NCBI GenBank assembly: GCA_006226495.1
Contig: SBGU01000025.1
Location: 1-64,000, forward strand
From: Alphaproteobacteria bacterium
GTDB lineage: Bacteria; Pseudomonadota; Alphaproteobacteria; Sphingomonadales; Kordiimonadaceae
DNA length: 64,000 nt
Direction: 5' to 3'
The notes beneath the pieces are model-generated. The model ran no database searches. It was not told the DNA's origin and worked only from the letters and a program-made list of their open reading frames with translations. Both the position numbers and the translations under genes were made by a program. Positions 28,301-35,878 of this stretch are shown one piece after another. How positions within the stretch are numbered: the first letter of the stretch is position 1; each line of letters opens with the position of its first letter.

Positions 28301-28571
28301 GGGCCTTGGTTTCCACTGGGAAATGCAGGCACTGGCATCCGGTGGCCTGAAACCCATTGAGGTGCTGCAGGCCGCCACCCGCATGGGCAGTGAGATCATC
28401 GGCCGGGCCGACGACATCGGCACCCTGGAGGCTGGCAAACTGGCCGACATGCTGATCCTGGATGCCGATCCGGCGGCGGATATCCGCAACACCCGCTCGA
28501 TCAGCATCGTCATGAAAAATGGCCGGCTGTATGACGCCGAAACCCTGGAAGAACTGAAACCCGGCCAGTAG
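25389..28571 (+). CDS. Exported TolB-like propeller / amidohydrolase fusion
   Basis: Large enzyme of 1060 aa with a signal peptide (cleavage near VLAAG, residue ~28). Residues ~45-650 hold repeated PD40/TolB-like beta-propeller blades, seen as SPDGK or TPDGK motifs at regular intervals. Residues ~660-1055 are an amidohydrolase domain: LSDATIYTMQDG, the metal site DTHAHW (H728, H730), GSHGEFQG, and the family C-terminus IGTLEAGKLADMLILDADP. A second ATG at 25392 is better spaced from AGGGGA. This architecture is common in Proteobacteria and Bacteroidetes, but the substrate is rarely known. Release of an amide or dipeptide-like product in the periplasm is plausible. It is coupled to the HSL gene. 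Confidence 0.88.
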   Translation: MMRHFLRLSMLAALAMGTALVPPAVLAAGSKAQDGYALPLEPTRNIAFETDEGTWMSLDVSPDGKTIIFDLLGDLYSLDIKGGVAKPLLTGFAFEHLPRFSPDGKSIAFISDRTGNENVWVMDTDGANLRQLAHDTEDAEFTSPSWSADGSYVYASRNALSLGIAVFETWMYHTGGGQGVRLTAAMPNGPVPFDQRQTSLGPVASPDGKYLYFASKMGGFDYNMTFPQWQVSRLDLASGQELKLVSAPGSAIRPELSPDGKMLAYGSREGGHTVLRLRDLESGADRVLTTVSRDDQEGNASRDLLPGYSFTPDGKAIIIGFGGHIQRIALKDGAVATIPFTAKVDLAIGPELHRNMPEATGDVVARVIQAPAISPKGDRLAFSAFGRIHVKAFPDGAAMAISPEGVAASQPTWTPDGKSIVYVTWDEQALGAVWRVAADGKSAPKRLNRNAAYYSDPAVSPDGKTLVLLKSSAYEREQALNEVFTYRPTDIVRMALDGGAEQAVLTAPGAHQPHFAGDSNHIYFSQNGALKSVSLTGADERQYLAVTGPGDYFGGSNVAVDAIRLSPDHKRALVRYNGQLYLIAVPPAGARVSLNLKSPVLPVRQLSDAGADYFGWGDNGTVAYWSLGHQLFSVPAPDDTAVFSTPLAPIVSDIRVSQKRDVPDGWVLLSDATIYTMQDGSAFSHADILIQGNRIAAIGAHGSLDVPAGTPVRDLAGKYVIPGFVDTHAHWFEIRRDVIGRGSWVFKINLAYGVTSGLDVQAFDQNMFVYKDMVDAGEIVGPRLYSVGRGFFSNNRLKELDEARTLMRRNRDYYGTRNVKSYVVGNRKQRQLMVMASAELGMLPTTEGAIDSKLDITHAIDGFAGNEHALTNMPLYRDVVELFARTRISYTPTLLLAYGGPWAKSHFFISDLKGDESRVNRFMPRVRREDMVRREPWAHDEEEIYPELAAQAAKIFRAGGRIGIGSHGEFQGLGFHWEMQALASGGLKPIEVLQAATRMGSEIIGRADDIGTLEAGKLADMLILDADPAADIRNTRSISIVMKNGRLYDAETLEELKPGQ

Positions 28572-28584
28572 GGCCGGGTTTTTC
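28557..28584 (+). terminator. Terminator overlapping the amidohydrolase stop codon
   Basis: Stem AAACCCGGCC against GGCCGGGTTT with a 5-base loop containing the stop codon, followed by a short T-rich tail. The symmetric A and T flanks would let it serve the converging proC gene as well. Confidence 0.8.
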
Positions 28585-29418
28585 TCAGGTGCCGGCAAGT
28601 TCGCGGGAGCGTTCCGCCGCCGCCTGTGTGGCCTGTTTCAACAGGGTGCCAAGTCCGCCATCCGCCTGCATCAGGCGCTGAAGCGCCGCTGCCGTGGTGC
28701 CGCCGGGGCTGGTGACCTGTTCGCGCAGGCTGGCGGCGGGGGCTTCGCTGGCCATGGCCATCGCGCTGGCGCCCGCAACCGTGTTGCGGGCAAGGCTGGT
28801 GGCCACGGCATCCGGCAGGCCGAGCGCGCGGGCGGCGGCGGCCAGTTCCTCGATCATCAGGAAAATATAGGCCGAGCCGGAGCCTGCAATGGCGGTGGCG
28901 GCGTGCATCAGGCCTTCGTCTGCCACCCAGTCGGTGCTGCCGACCAGTTCAAACAGGCCCGCGGCGGCGGCGCGGGCGCGGCTGCCTGTTGTAATGTCTG
29001 CATAAAGCACGGTCGCAGCCTGGCCAATGCTGGCAGGAAGGTTCGGCATGGCGCGCACGATGGCGCCCGGTGTCGGGAATAGATGGCGCAACCTGTCGGT
29101 CCCGACACCCGCCGCAACTGAGACAAGGATCGTGGCTGGCGACAGCGCGGCATCGATGCCTGCCGCCAATGCCTCGATCAATTGTGGTTTGACCGCAAGG
29201 ACCGCGATATCTGCCGCCGGTGCCTCGGCAATATCCCGATGCACATTTGTGGCGGGCAGGGCCAGCGTGTCCGCCTTCAGGTTCGGGTCGACGATATGGA
29301 TGGCGCGCGGTGGCAGGCCTGCGGCCTGCCAGCCTTTCAGTAGCGCGCCACCCAGGTTGCCGCAGCCGATCAGAAGGATGCGACCGTCCGGCCGCGCAAG
29401 GGGATGCACGTCAGTCAT
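28585..29418 (-). CDS. proC: Pyrroline-5-carboxylate reductase
   Basis: Last step of proline synthesis: NAD(P)H reduction of pyrroline-5-carboxylate, in the cytosol. The protein is 277 aa, the normal length. It has the N-terminal Rossmann motif GCGNLGGAL, AVKPQ, the central RAMPNLPASIG, and the C-terminal signature beginning at EQVTSPGGTT. ATG 29418 has AAGGAA upstream. It lies 21 bp after the AraC-type regulator gene and may share its transcript, an unusual setting for a housekeeping enzyme. Confidence 0.95.
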   Translation of the reverse strand: MTDVHPLARPDGRILLIGCGNLGGALLKGWQAAGLPPRAIHIVDPNLKADTLALPATNVHRDIAEAPAADIAVLAVKPQLIEALAAGIDAALSPATILVSVAAGVGTDRLRHLFPTPGAIVRAMPNLPASIGQAATVLYADITTGSRARAAAAGLFELVGSTDWVADEGLMHAATAIAGSGSAYIFLMIEELAAAARALGLPDAVATSLARNTVAGASAMAMASEAPAASLREQVTSPGGTTAAALQRLMQADGGLGTLLKQATQAAAERSRELAGT

Positions 29419-29439
29419 AGAGTTTCCTTGAACTATCTG

Positions 29440-30294
29440 TCAGGCAGGGACCGCAGACCCTTGCGTGAAATATTTGCTGGGCGGTACGCCAAACGCCCGG
29501 TGGAACATGGAGGTGAACGCGCTTGAGCTTGAATAGCCGACATCAAACGCCACCGTGGTCACCGGTTCCCCGACCGACAGGCGCGACAGGGCTTCAAGAA
29601 GCCGGGCCTGCTGGCGCCAGGCGGAAAAGCTCATGTCCGTTTCCTTGCGGAACAGGCGGGTGAAGGTGCGTCGGCTCATGCAGGCGAGGTCGGCCCAATA
29701 GGTCAGGCTCTGTTCCTCGGCCGGGTCACGCAGGAATTCCTGGCACACCTTCATCAGGCGTTTGTCCTGCGGCATGGGGATCAGGAGCGGTTCGATGGGC
29801 ATCAGTTCCATTTCGTCGAGGATCAGGCGCATGATGCGGCCTTCGCGGCTGTCGTCCTCGTACCGCTGGGGTACTTTCATTGCCTGCAATATCAGCGCGC
29901 GCAACAGTTCGGATACCGTGATCACCTGGCATTTCTGCGGCAGGTTCGACCGTGCGTGCGGGTCGATATACAAGGTGCGCAGGGAAACCGCGCTGCGGCA
30001 GCGCACCATATGTTCGGTGCCGGCCGGCAGCCACAGGGCGCGCTGGGGCGGCAATACGAAGCTGCCGGCATGGGTCGTGACCTGCATGATGCCGGCGACA
30101 CCATATATCACCTGGCAGCGGTCATGATGATGCCAGCCGTCGACATAGCCCTTGGGATATTCATCCTCAAGCGCGGTCACGGGCCGGTCTATGGCGCTCA
30201 GCGCGGCGCTGCTTTTTACCATTGTGAAGGTGGGCCTTGCGTCTGCGCCACGGGGCGCCATGGCGACTTGCCCGAAATGAAAACCGGGCGTCAT
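29440..30294 (-). CDS. AraC-family transcriptional regulator with cupin sensor
   Basis: Regulator of 284 aa. The N-terminal cupin half has GWHHHDRCQVIYG and LPPQRALWLPAGTEH, expected to bind a small ligand or metal. The C-terminal double HTH covers about 190-280, with MSRRTFTRLFRKET and the family signature VAFDVGYSSSSAFTSMFHRAFG. ATG 30294 is preceded by AAAGGG about 8 bases upstream; an open frame reaching 30489 is judged non-coding. It sits downstream of the PepSY and small membrane genes and upstream of proC on the same strand. Its target is unknown. Confidence 0.9.
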   Translation of the reverse strand: MTPGFHFGQVAMAPRGADARPTFTMVKSSAALSAIDRPVTALEDEYPKGYVDGWHHHDRCQVIYGVAGIMQVTTHAGSFVLPPQRALWLPAGTEHMVRCRSAVSLRTLYIDPHARSNLPQKCQVITVSELLRALILQAMKVPQRYEDDSREGRIMRLILDEMELMPIEPLLIPMPQDKRLMKVCQEFLRDPAEEQSLTYWADLACMSRRTFTRLFRKETDMSFSAWRQQARLLEALSRLSVGEPVTTVAFDVGYSSSSAFTSMFHRAFGVPPSKYFTQGSAVPA

Positions 30295-30379
30295 GATTGT
30301 GCCCTTTCCATCGTTTTTGACAAGGGTGAATGTGCCGGGGCATCGGCCCGGCGTGGCGGATTTATGGTCCGCCCGAGCC

Positions 30380-30583
30380 TCATTGCCGGCGCCCGTAGGC
30401 CCAGGCGGCAATTGCCACCGGTACACCAAGCGCGACCCAGGACAACAGGTCGGCGGCACCATCGCCAGCGAGGGCGGCAACCAGGCCAACCACGCTCAGG
30501 ACCGCGATCACCGTGGGCGCCATGAAAATCTGCTTCATGCTGCGCGCGCTGGACGTTTTTTTGCTGTTCGCGCCCATGTTCAT
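30380..30583 (-). CDS. Small two-TM membrane protein linked to the PepSY gene
   Basis: Protein of 67 aa with two hydrophobic segments (about 20-38 and 43-62) separated by a GDGAAD turn, a basic N-terminus and the C-terminal AYGRRQ. The ATG at 30583 overlaps the stop of the PepSY gene (ATGA), and GAAGGGA precedes it, so it is almost certainly translationally coupled. I do not recognise a family. The coupling suggests it is a subunit or stabiliser of the PepSY membrane protein. Confidence 0.7.
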   Translation of the reverse strand: MNMGANSKKTSSARSMKQIFMAPTVIAVLSVVGLVAALAGDGAADLLSWVALGVPVAIAAWAYGRRQ

Positions 30584-31719
30584 GCGTTCCCTTCGGTGGC
30601 CAGCTTGGTGCGGCGGCTGGTGCGGTCCGGCGCGCCGGCCTTCTTGCCAAGCCACAGGTAAAGGCCGCTACCCAGCACAATGATGGTGAAGATATCCAGC
30701 ACCGCCCACAGGATCTTGAGCGGCAGGCCGCCATAATCGCCAAAATGCAGCGGACGTGACATCAGAAGCGTCTGCATATACCAGGGCATGGTGCGCATGT
30801 CGGTCAGGGTGCCATCGGCGGCATCCACCAGTGCGGGCGTCAACAGCGCCTGCGTGATCGGCGTCTTGCCCTCGAGATAAACCGCATAATGGTGCGTGCT
30901 TGAAAACAGGGTGCCCGGGAAGGCAATGAACACCGGCTTCACGCCGCCGCCCGCCGCCAGCGCGGTATCAAGCGCGCCCTGGATCGAGGACAGGGTTTCC
31001 GGGCGCGGGGCATCGCCGTGGGCGGCCGTCATGTCGCGGATTTCATCGGCCTGCCAGGCTTCGGCCAGCGGGTCGTTAAGGGTGTTGATAACACCGGTCA
31101 GCCCGACGACGCTGAGCCATGCCAGCAACAGAATACCAAGGAAATTGTGATAATCGAGCCACTTCAGCCGGGTGCTGCGCGACGTGCGCAGGGTGCCGAA
31201 ATCCAGCTTGCGCATGAAGGGCGCATACAAAACCACACCCGAAACTGTGGCCACGAACATCAGGAAGCCCATGAAGCCCAGGAACAGCATGCCGGGCAGA
31301 CCCAGAAACATGTCGGTGTGCAATTCCAGAAGGAAGGTGACAATGGCACCGGCGGTCGGGGTCGGAATTTCCTGGCCCGTGCGCCAGTCATAGGGCGCAA
31401 AATTCATTTCCGGTTCTTCAGCGTCCGGGCGCGGGCCGGTGGTCACATAAACGATGGGGCGTTCTTCGTCGAAGCTCATGTACAGGCCAACATCGCCGGC
31501 ACGTTTGGCGCGGGCATTGTTCATGATCTCGTCCAAGGTCTTGAGCTGCATGTCGGCAGACAGGGGCGGCAGGTTGTCCGCCCCGCGCGACATTTCGTCG
31601 ATCTCGTGATTGAAGATCAGCGGCAGGCCGGTCAGGCATAACATCAGCATGAACAGGGTGCAGATGATGCTGGTCCATTTATGCACCAGAAACCATGCCC
31701 TGACTGTACCCTTTTCCAT
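30580..31719 (-). CDS. PepSY-associated transmembrane protein
   Basis: Inner-membrane protein of 379 aa with about four TM helices (near 15-36, 140-165, 190-215, 335-360) and periplasmic PepSY-like regions. It begins with the family pattern WFLVHKWTSIICTLFMLMLCLTG; histidines in HKW, LHTDMFLG and DYHNFLGI lie at membrane edges, as in members suggested to handle haem or reduce ferric iron. A clear AGGAGG-type site is upstream. It is followed by the overlapping small membrane gene and lies 27 bp after the PaiB-like gene. A role in iron or flavin reduction is only inference from the family. Confidence 0.85.
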   Translation of the reverse strand: MEKGTVRAWFLVHKWTSIICTLFMLMLCLTGLPLIFNHEIDEMSRGADNLPPLSADMQLKTLDEIMNNARAKRAGDVGLYMSFDEERPIVYVTTGPRPDAEEPEMNFAPYDWRTGQEIPTPTAGAIVTFLLELHTDMFLGLPGMLFLGFMGFLMFVATVSGVVLYAPFMRKLDFGTLRTSRSTRLKWLDYHNFLGILLLAWLSVVGLTGVINTLNDPLAEAWQADEIRDMTAAHGDAPRPETLSSIQGALDTALAAGGGVKPVFIAFPGTLFSSTHHYAVYLEGKTPITQALLTPALVDAADGTLTDMRTMPWYMQTLLMSRPLHFGDYGGLPLKILWAVLDIFTIIVLGSGLYLWLGKKAGAPDRTSRRTKLATEGNA

Positions 31720-31746
31720 GTTCCGCCTCCTTGATCCCCAAGCGTG

Positions 31747-32376
31747 TTATTCGACTGTTTCCAGTGTTTTTTCGGTGTTCTGGCCCGTATCCCGGCCATC
31801 AAAGTCCGCCATCCAGCGCGCGAGCGCGGTGCCGGCAAAGTGCGCCAGCATGTCGTCCATCGTCGCTTCGTCCTCGTCCTGCCCCAGCTTGAAGCGAGCA
31901 TCGACCGTGCGCACATGGGCCCGGAAGGCAATCACACGGCGGGCAAGACCCGCGAAACGGTCGCCCAGCTTGTCGGCGGTCCAGGGTGCCGGCTGGCCGG
32001 CTTCCATCGTGTCCACCAGCTTTATGAGCGCGGCATCTGTTTCGGCGGGCAAAAGCTCGATCTCGGTCTCGAAATGCGCAACCGCATAGTTCCATGTCGG
32101 CCCCCAGGCCGGTTTGGACACGATGTTCGGCGATACATAACCGTGCGGGCCCGTGAACAGGATGGTGGCGGCGGGTGTGTCCGCCATCGCCTTCAGGTGC
32201 GGATTGCGCCGGCTGATATGGCCGAGAAGGGCCACAATACGGCCTGTCGCATCCACTTCAGGCAACAGGGGCAGCGGTGTGGTCGCACTGTTGCCGGCGG
32301 CGCCGGAAATTACCCACGCCAGCGGGTTCTCGCGCACGAGCTTCAGGATATCGGCATGTGTTCTGGCTTCGAACAT
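31747..32376 (-). CDS. PaiB-like FMN-binding split-barrel protein (copy 1)
   Basis: Protein of 209 aa, the usual length for the PaiB / 'FMN-binding negative transcriptional regulator' family. Recognisable parts are LGHISRRNPHLKA, ILFTGPHGYVSPNIV and WNYAVAHF, matching the flavin-binding split-barrel core. Despite the family name, DNA binding is poorly documented and many members may be flavin enzymes or sensors. The start at 32376 is preferred over 32400 and 32460 for length and a purine-rich upstream site. It lies 104 bp downstream of the MocR-type regulator on the same strand, which makes it a likely target. A second family member is at 48963-49679. Confidence 0.85.
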   Translation of the reverse strand: MFEARTHADILKLVRENPLAWVISGAAGNSATTPLPLLPEVDATGRIVALLGHISRRNPHLKAMADTPAATILFTGPHGYVSPNIVSKPAWGPTWNYAVAHFETEIELLPAETDAALIKLVDTMEAGQPAPWTADKLGDRFAGLARRVIAFRAHVRTVDARFKLGQDEDEATMDDMLAHFAGTALARWMADFDGRDTGQNTEKTLETVE

Positions 32377-32480
32377 GGCCCCCGCCTTTGTTCCGGTCAT
32401 TCCCCAACTTGCCAAACAGTATGCGAGGGCAGGCGGACCCCGAAAAGGTCCAAGATCCAAATGTTCAGGGGTCCAAGTGC

Positions 32481-33944
32481 CTATTTATCAACCGCTGCTT
32501 TCCGGAGGCGCATCAAGGCATCGGCGGCTTCGGCCTCGTTCAGGCTGGCAAACCCGGCGCGGATGCCGCGTTCCGTGGCGGGGCTGACGGCAAAGGAGGT
32601 CGACTGGGCGGTGCGCACGCCGTGGCGGGCCTGGTTGCGGTCGATCCGGTCCAGAATGGCGGTATCCGCGAACCTGAGCCACACCGCAAGGCCACCGTCG
32701 GGCACGTCAAATTCGGCCAGGTCGCCAAAATTCCGCTGCAGGCCGTCGATGAAAGCCGCGCGCCGGTCGGTATATGTCTGCTTCATCTTGCGCACATGGC
32801 GGCGCAGTTCGCCCAGTTCGATCAGTTCGGCCACGGCTTCTTCGGTTGGCGTGTTGCCCTGCCGGTCCAGCAGCATCAGTTCATGCACCATGGCGTCGAT
32901 CACCTTGGGCGGTGCGGCGATATATCCAAGCCGCAGGCTGGGCAATGTCAGTTTCGACAGGGAGCCGATATAGACCGTCTGTTCCGGGCAGTAACTGGCG
33001 ATGGGCAGCAGCGGCTGGCCCTCGAAATGATATTCATGGTCATAATCGTCCTCGATGATGGCGAAGGAAAAGCGACGCGCCAGTTCAATCAACCGCAGGC
33101 GCCGTTCGGGCCTGAGCGCTACCGTGGTGGGGAACTGGTGGTGCGGGGTCAGGAACACGGCACGCACCCGGTGTTCGCCACACAGGCGCTCGAGTTCCGC
33201 CACATCGATACCATCCCTGTCCAGCCGCACGGGGATGACCGTGGCGCCTGCCGCCCGGAAGGCCTGCGCCGCGGGGGTGTAGCTCAGGGTTTCCATCAGC
33301 ACCGTATCACCCGGTTCCACCAGCACGCGGGACGCCAGGAACACACCCATCTGGCTGCCCCGGGTGATGCACAGGTTTTCGTCCCGAAGCGCCAGCCCGC
33401 GCTGGGACTTGAGCATGCCGACCAAGGATTCCCTGAGGATCGCCGAGCCGCGCGGGTCGCCATACTTCAGCCTGTTGGCGCGTTTGGCCCTCAGGATCGC
33501 GGATCGGTAGGCCCGGATCAGCACGTCGTAGGGGAACAGGCGGCAGTCGGGTGAGCCTTCGTCCAGTACCAGTGGGCTGCTGGCCGACAGGGCAAAGGGC
33601 ACACCGGGCGCGGCCCTGAAATGGAAACCGGCCTGGCCTGCCGTCGGCTCCGGCGCCTTGGGCGCCTCAAGCGACTGTTCGGGCAGGTCGGTCGATACAA
33701 TGGTGCCCCGGGTCCCGCGCGAGGCCAGCCAGCCCTGCGCGATCAGGTCCTCGTAAGCCAGCACAATGGTTTTGCGGTTCACGCCCAGGCTTTCGGCCAG
33801 TTCGCGGCTCGACGGCATGAAATCACCCGGGCTCAGTCGCCCGCGCCGGATTTCATGGATCACCGCATGCACAATCTGCATGTAAAGCGGTGTATCGCTT
33901 TTGCTGTCGATACTTTCGAGCTGAATTTTCCAGGGGCGCAGCAT
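32481..33944 (-). CDS. MocR/GabR-type regulator (GntR HTH fused to aminotransferase fold)
   Basis: PLP-dependent regulator of 487 aa. The GntR winged helix is at about 10-80 (LYMQIVHAVIHEIRRGRLSPGD, then SLGVNRKTIVLAYEDL). A fold-type-I aminotransferase-like domain follows, with VKYGDPRGS-like RLKYGDPRGS, the Asp of EDDYDHEY, and the PLP lysine K331 in GSLSKLTLPSLRLGY. Regulators of this class sense PLP, GABA or other amino compounds. A perfect 12-bp inverted repeat lies across its promoter (33958-33997), so autoregulation is likely. Candidate targets are the PaiB-like and PepSY genes downstream and the pirin gene upstream. Confidence 0.93.
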   Translation of the reverse strand: MLRPWKIQLESIDSKSDTPLYMQIVHAVIHEIRRGRLSPGDFMPSSRELAESLGVNRKTIVLAYEDLIAQGWLASRGTRGTIVSTDLPEQSLEAPKAPEPTAGQAGFHFRAAPGVPFALSASSPLVLDEGSPDCRLFPYDVLIRAYRSAILRAKRANRLKYGDPRGSAILRESLVGMLKSQRGLALRDENLCITRGSQMGVFLASRVLVEPGDTVLMETLSYTPAAQAFRAAGATVIPVRLDRDGIDVAELERLCGEHRVRAVFLTPHHQFPTTVALRPERRLRLIELARRFSFAIIEDDYDHEYHFEGQPLLPIASYCPEQTVYIGSLSKLTLPSLRLGYIAAPPKVIDAMVHELMLLDRQGNTPTEEAVAELIELGELRRHVRKMKQTYTDRRAAFIDGLQRNFGDLAEFDVPDGGLAVWLRFADTAILDRIDRNQARHGVRTAQSTSFAVSPATERGIRAGFASLNEAEAADALMRLRKAAVDK

Positions 33945-33957
33945 TGGTCCATGAAGT

Positions 33958-33997
33958 CCTAGTTATTTGTGCCTATCTTATGGGCCAAATAACTAGG
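33958..33997 (-). promoter_or_regulatory. MocR promoter with palindromic operator
   Basis: Perfect inverted repeat: CCTAGTTATTTG at 33958-33969 and CAAATAACTAGG at 33986-33997, spacer 16 bp. On the minus strand a -35-like TTGCCA (33999-34004) and a -10-like TAAGAT (33975-33980) are 18 bp apart. One arm therefore falls between the boxes and the other just after the -10. The geometry fits repression by a dimer. Confidence 0.7.
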
Positions 33998-34043
33998 GTG
34001 GCAATGCCTGCCGTGCCAATAAAACGCGTTGCGGGGCCAACGG

Positions 34044-34964
34044 TCACCGGTATTTGATGCGCCCAGGTGGTTCAGGTGGCAGCGGGATGACATCGGGTTC
34101 GCCGTCCACGCCGGCAAAGCGGCCTTCACGCCAGTCTGCCTTGGCCTGTTCGATGCGTTCCGGGCGGCTGGAGACAAAATTCCAGTAGATGAACCGTTTT
34201 TCCGCCATCGGTTCGCCGCCGACCAGCATCAGGCGCGTGGCCTCTGTTGCCCGCAGCACCACCTCGGCCTCCGGCTTCAGGATGACAAGCTGGTCCGCGC
34301 CGAACGTGCCGTCCTGGCCTTCCACCGCGACGGTGCCGCTCAGTATATAAAATCCCCGCTCGATATGGTCTTTCGGTACGGGCCAGCGTGCGCCGGCGTC
34401 GAGGACGACATCGGCATACAGGGTGGGCGATGCGGTCTTGACCGGCGATATCAGGCCGTCGGTGTCGCCGGCGATCAGGCGCAGTTTAATGCCCTCTGCT
34501 TCGAAACCCGGTAATGCGTCGGTGCCATAATGCACAAAGGCGGGTTCGGTCTCTTCTCTGGATTCGGGGAGGGCAAGCCAGGTCTGCACCCCCGACAGCG
34601 CCGGTCCGCCCGGTCGCAGGGCGGGGTCTGTGCGTTCCGAATGCACGATACCGCGCCCGGCGGTCATCCAGTTCACCTCGCCGGGCCGGATGGCCTGCAC
34701 GCTGCCCAGGCTGTCCCTGTGCAGGATTTCACCTTCCAGAAGGTAGGTAACGGTCGCAAGGCCGATATGCGGATGCGGGCGCACATCCAGCCCGTCGCCG
34801 GCACCGAATTTCACCGGTCCCATGCGGTCGAAAAAGATGAAGGGGCCGACCATGCGCCGTTTCGCCGACGGCAGCGCGCGTCGCACGTTGAAGCCGTCAC
34901 CAAGGTCCCGGACCGGCGGCACCAGCACCATCTCGATCCCGCTGTCCAAATCACCGCCCGCCAT
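34044..34964 (-). CDS. Pirin family protein
   Basis: Double-cupin protein of 306 aa. The N-terminal cupin has [19 protein letters not shown] and a conserved E/H set ([27 protein letters not shown]), the metal and active-site pattern of pirins with quercetinase-like activity. The C-terminal cupin carries [13 protein letters not shown]. The start at 34964 has GGGAGG six bases upstream and is preferred over 34982. It is cytosolic. It lies 100 bp upstream of the MocR gene on the same strand; a link in function is possible but not shown. Confidence 0.93.
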   Translation of the reverse strand: MAGGDLDSGIEMVLVPPVRDLGDGFNVRRALPSAKRRMVGPFIFFDRMGPVKFGAGDGLDVRPHPHIGLATVTYLLEGEILHRDSLGSVQAIRPGEVNWMTAGRGIVHSERTDPALRPGGPALSGVQTWLALPESREETEPAFVHYGTDALPGFEAEGIKLRLIAGDTDGLISPVKTASPTLYADVVLDAGARWPVPKDHIERGFYILSGTVAVEGQDGTFGADQLVILKPEAEVVLRATEATRLMLVGGEPMAEKRFIYWNFVSSRPERIEQAKADWREGRFAGVDGEPDVIPLPPEPPGRIKYR

Positions 34965-35061
34965 GGCCTGCCTCCCGTTCATGTGACCGTACTGGCCAGT
35001 CTATGACAAAAGGGAGGCTGCCGGCAGGCAAATCGTCGCAAAAAGCCGTGAGCGGCTGGGT

Positions 35062-35865
35062 TCAGCCGCCGCATACACCTGCCAGTGACCCTGTCCCGAT
35101 AAATTCGGTCAGTTTGCCCGCACCGGCAAGGTCGACCGTCAGCCTGTTCGGCGTGGGATTGCCGCGAAAATATGTTTCAACGGAACTCTGAAGCGTACTG
35201 GCCGCCCCGTCAAAACGCACAATGGCCTCTGTCGTATTGCGGCAGAAATAGCCTTCGATATTGTCAGGCAATGGCGCGTTCTCGGCGCCGATTTTGGCGA
35301 GCGCACTGATGCCTGTCCGAATGTTCTGCAAGCCCTTGATGGCAGTATTGGTCAGGTCAATATCCTTGTTGCTGGCGCCGTCCGACATATTGACATCGTC
35401 CAGTATGAAGCGGGTCTTGCCCTTGTCGGTTTCATCGACCGGCCAGACATTGCGCTGGGCTTCTTCAATCGCGGCGAAGGGCACGACCAGCTTCAGGTAG
35501 AAACAGTCGCGGTCCGGGCGTTCTTTCTCCGATACCGACGCGCAGGCCTGTTGCCCGAGCGACGCCACCTCGGCAAGCGCGGTATTCTGTGCCGGATCAT
35601 GGTTCTGCCAATAGGCGGTTGCCGCAATCCGGTAATAGCTGATGGCATCGGCGGCGGCCCGGTCTGCATCCTGCGCGCGGGCTGTGGCCTCGGCGGCAAT
35701 GTCCGACAGGCTGAAGGTTGCAGCACTCGGGTTATTCCGGTCGCGCCGGACCTCTGCTTCCAGTTCGTTATCGAGCTTGATGATGTTCGAAGCCGTCTTC
35801 ACCTGCTCAAGTGTGACGCAGGCCGACAGGCTGATGGCAAGGACAAGGGGGACAAGCGGTTTCAT
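35062..35865 (-). CDS. Putative lipoprotein of unknown function (envelope cassette, gene 3)
   Basis: Predicted lipoprotein of 267 aa with signal peptide and lipobox LSAC (lipidated C16). The mature part is helix-rich with no recognised domain; cysteines near residues 95, 111 and 200 could form disulfides in the periplasm. AAGGGA stands eight bases before the ATG at 35865. It is the last gene of a tight three-gene run, 13 bp after the 611-aa protein, so an envelope complex with those products is likely. The function is unknown to me. Confidence 0.7.
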   Translation of the reverse strand: MKPLVPLVLAISLSACVTLEQVKTASNIIKLDNELEAEVRRDRNNPSAATFSLSDIAAEATARAQDADRAAADAISYYRIAATAYWQNHDPAQNTALAEVASLGQQACASVSEKERPDRDCFYLKLVVPFAAIEEAQRNVWPVDETDKGKTRFILDDVNMSDGASNKDIDLTNTAIKGLQNIRTGISALAKIGAENAPLPDNIEGYFCRNTTEAIVRFDGAASTLQSSVETYFRGNPTPNRLTVDLAGAGKLTEFIGTGSLAGVCGG

Positions 35866-35878
35866 GATGGTGTTCCCT

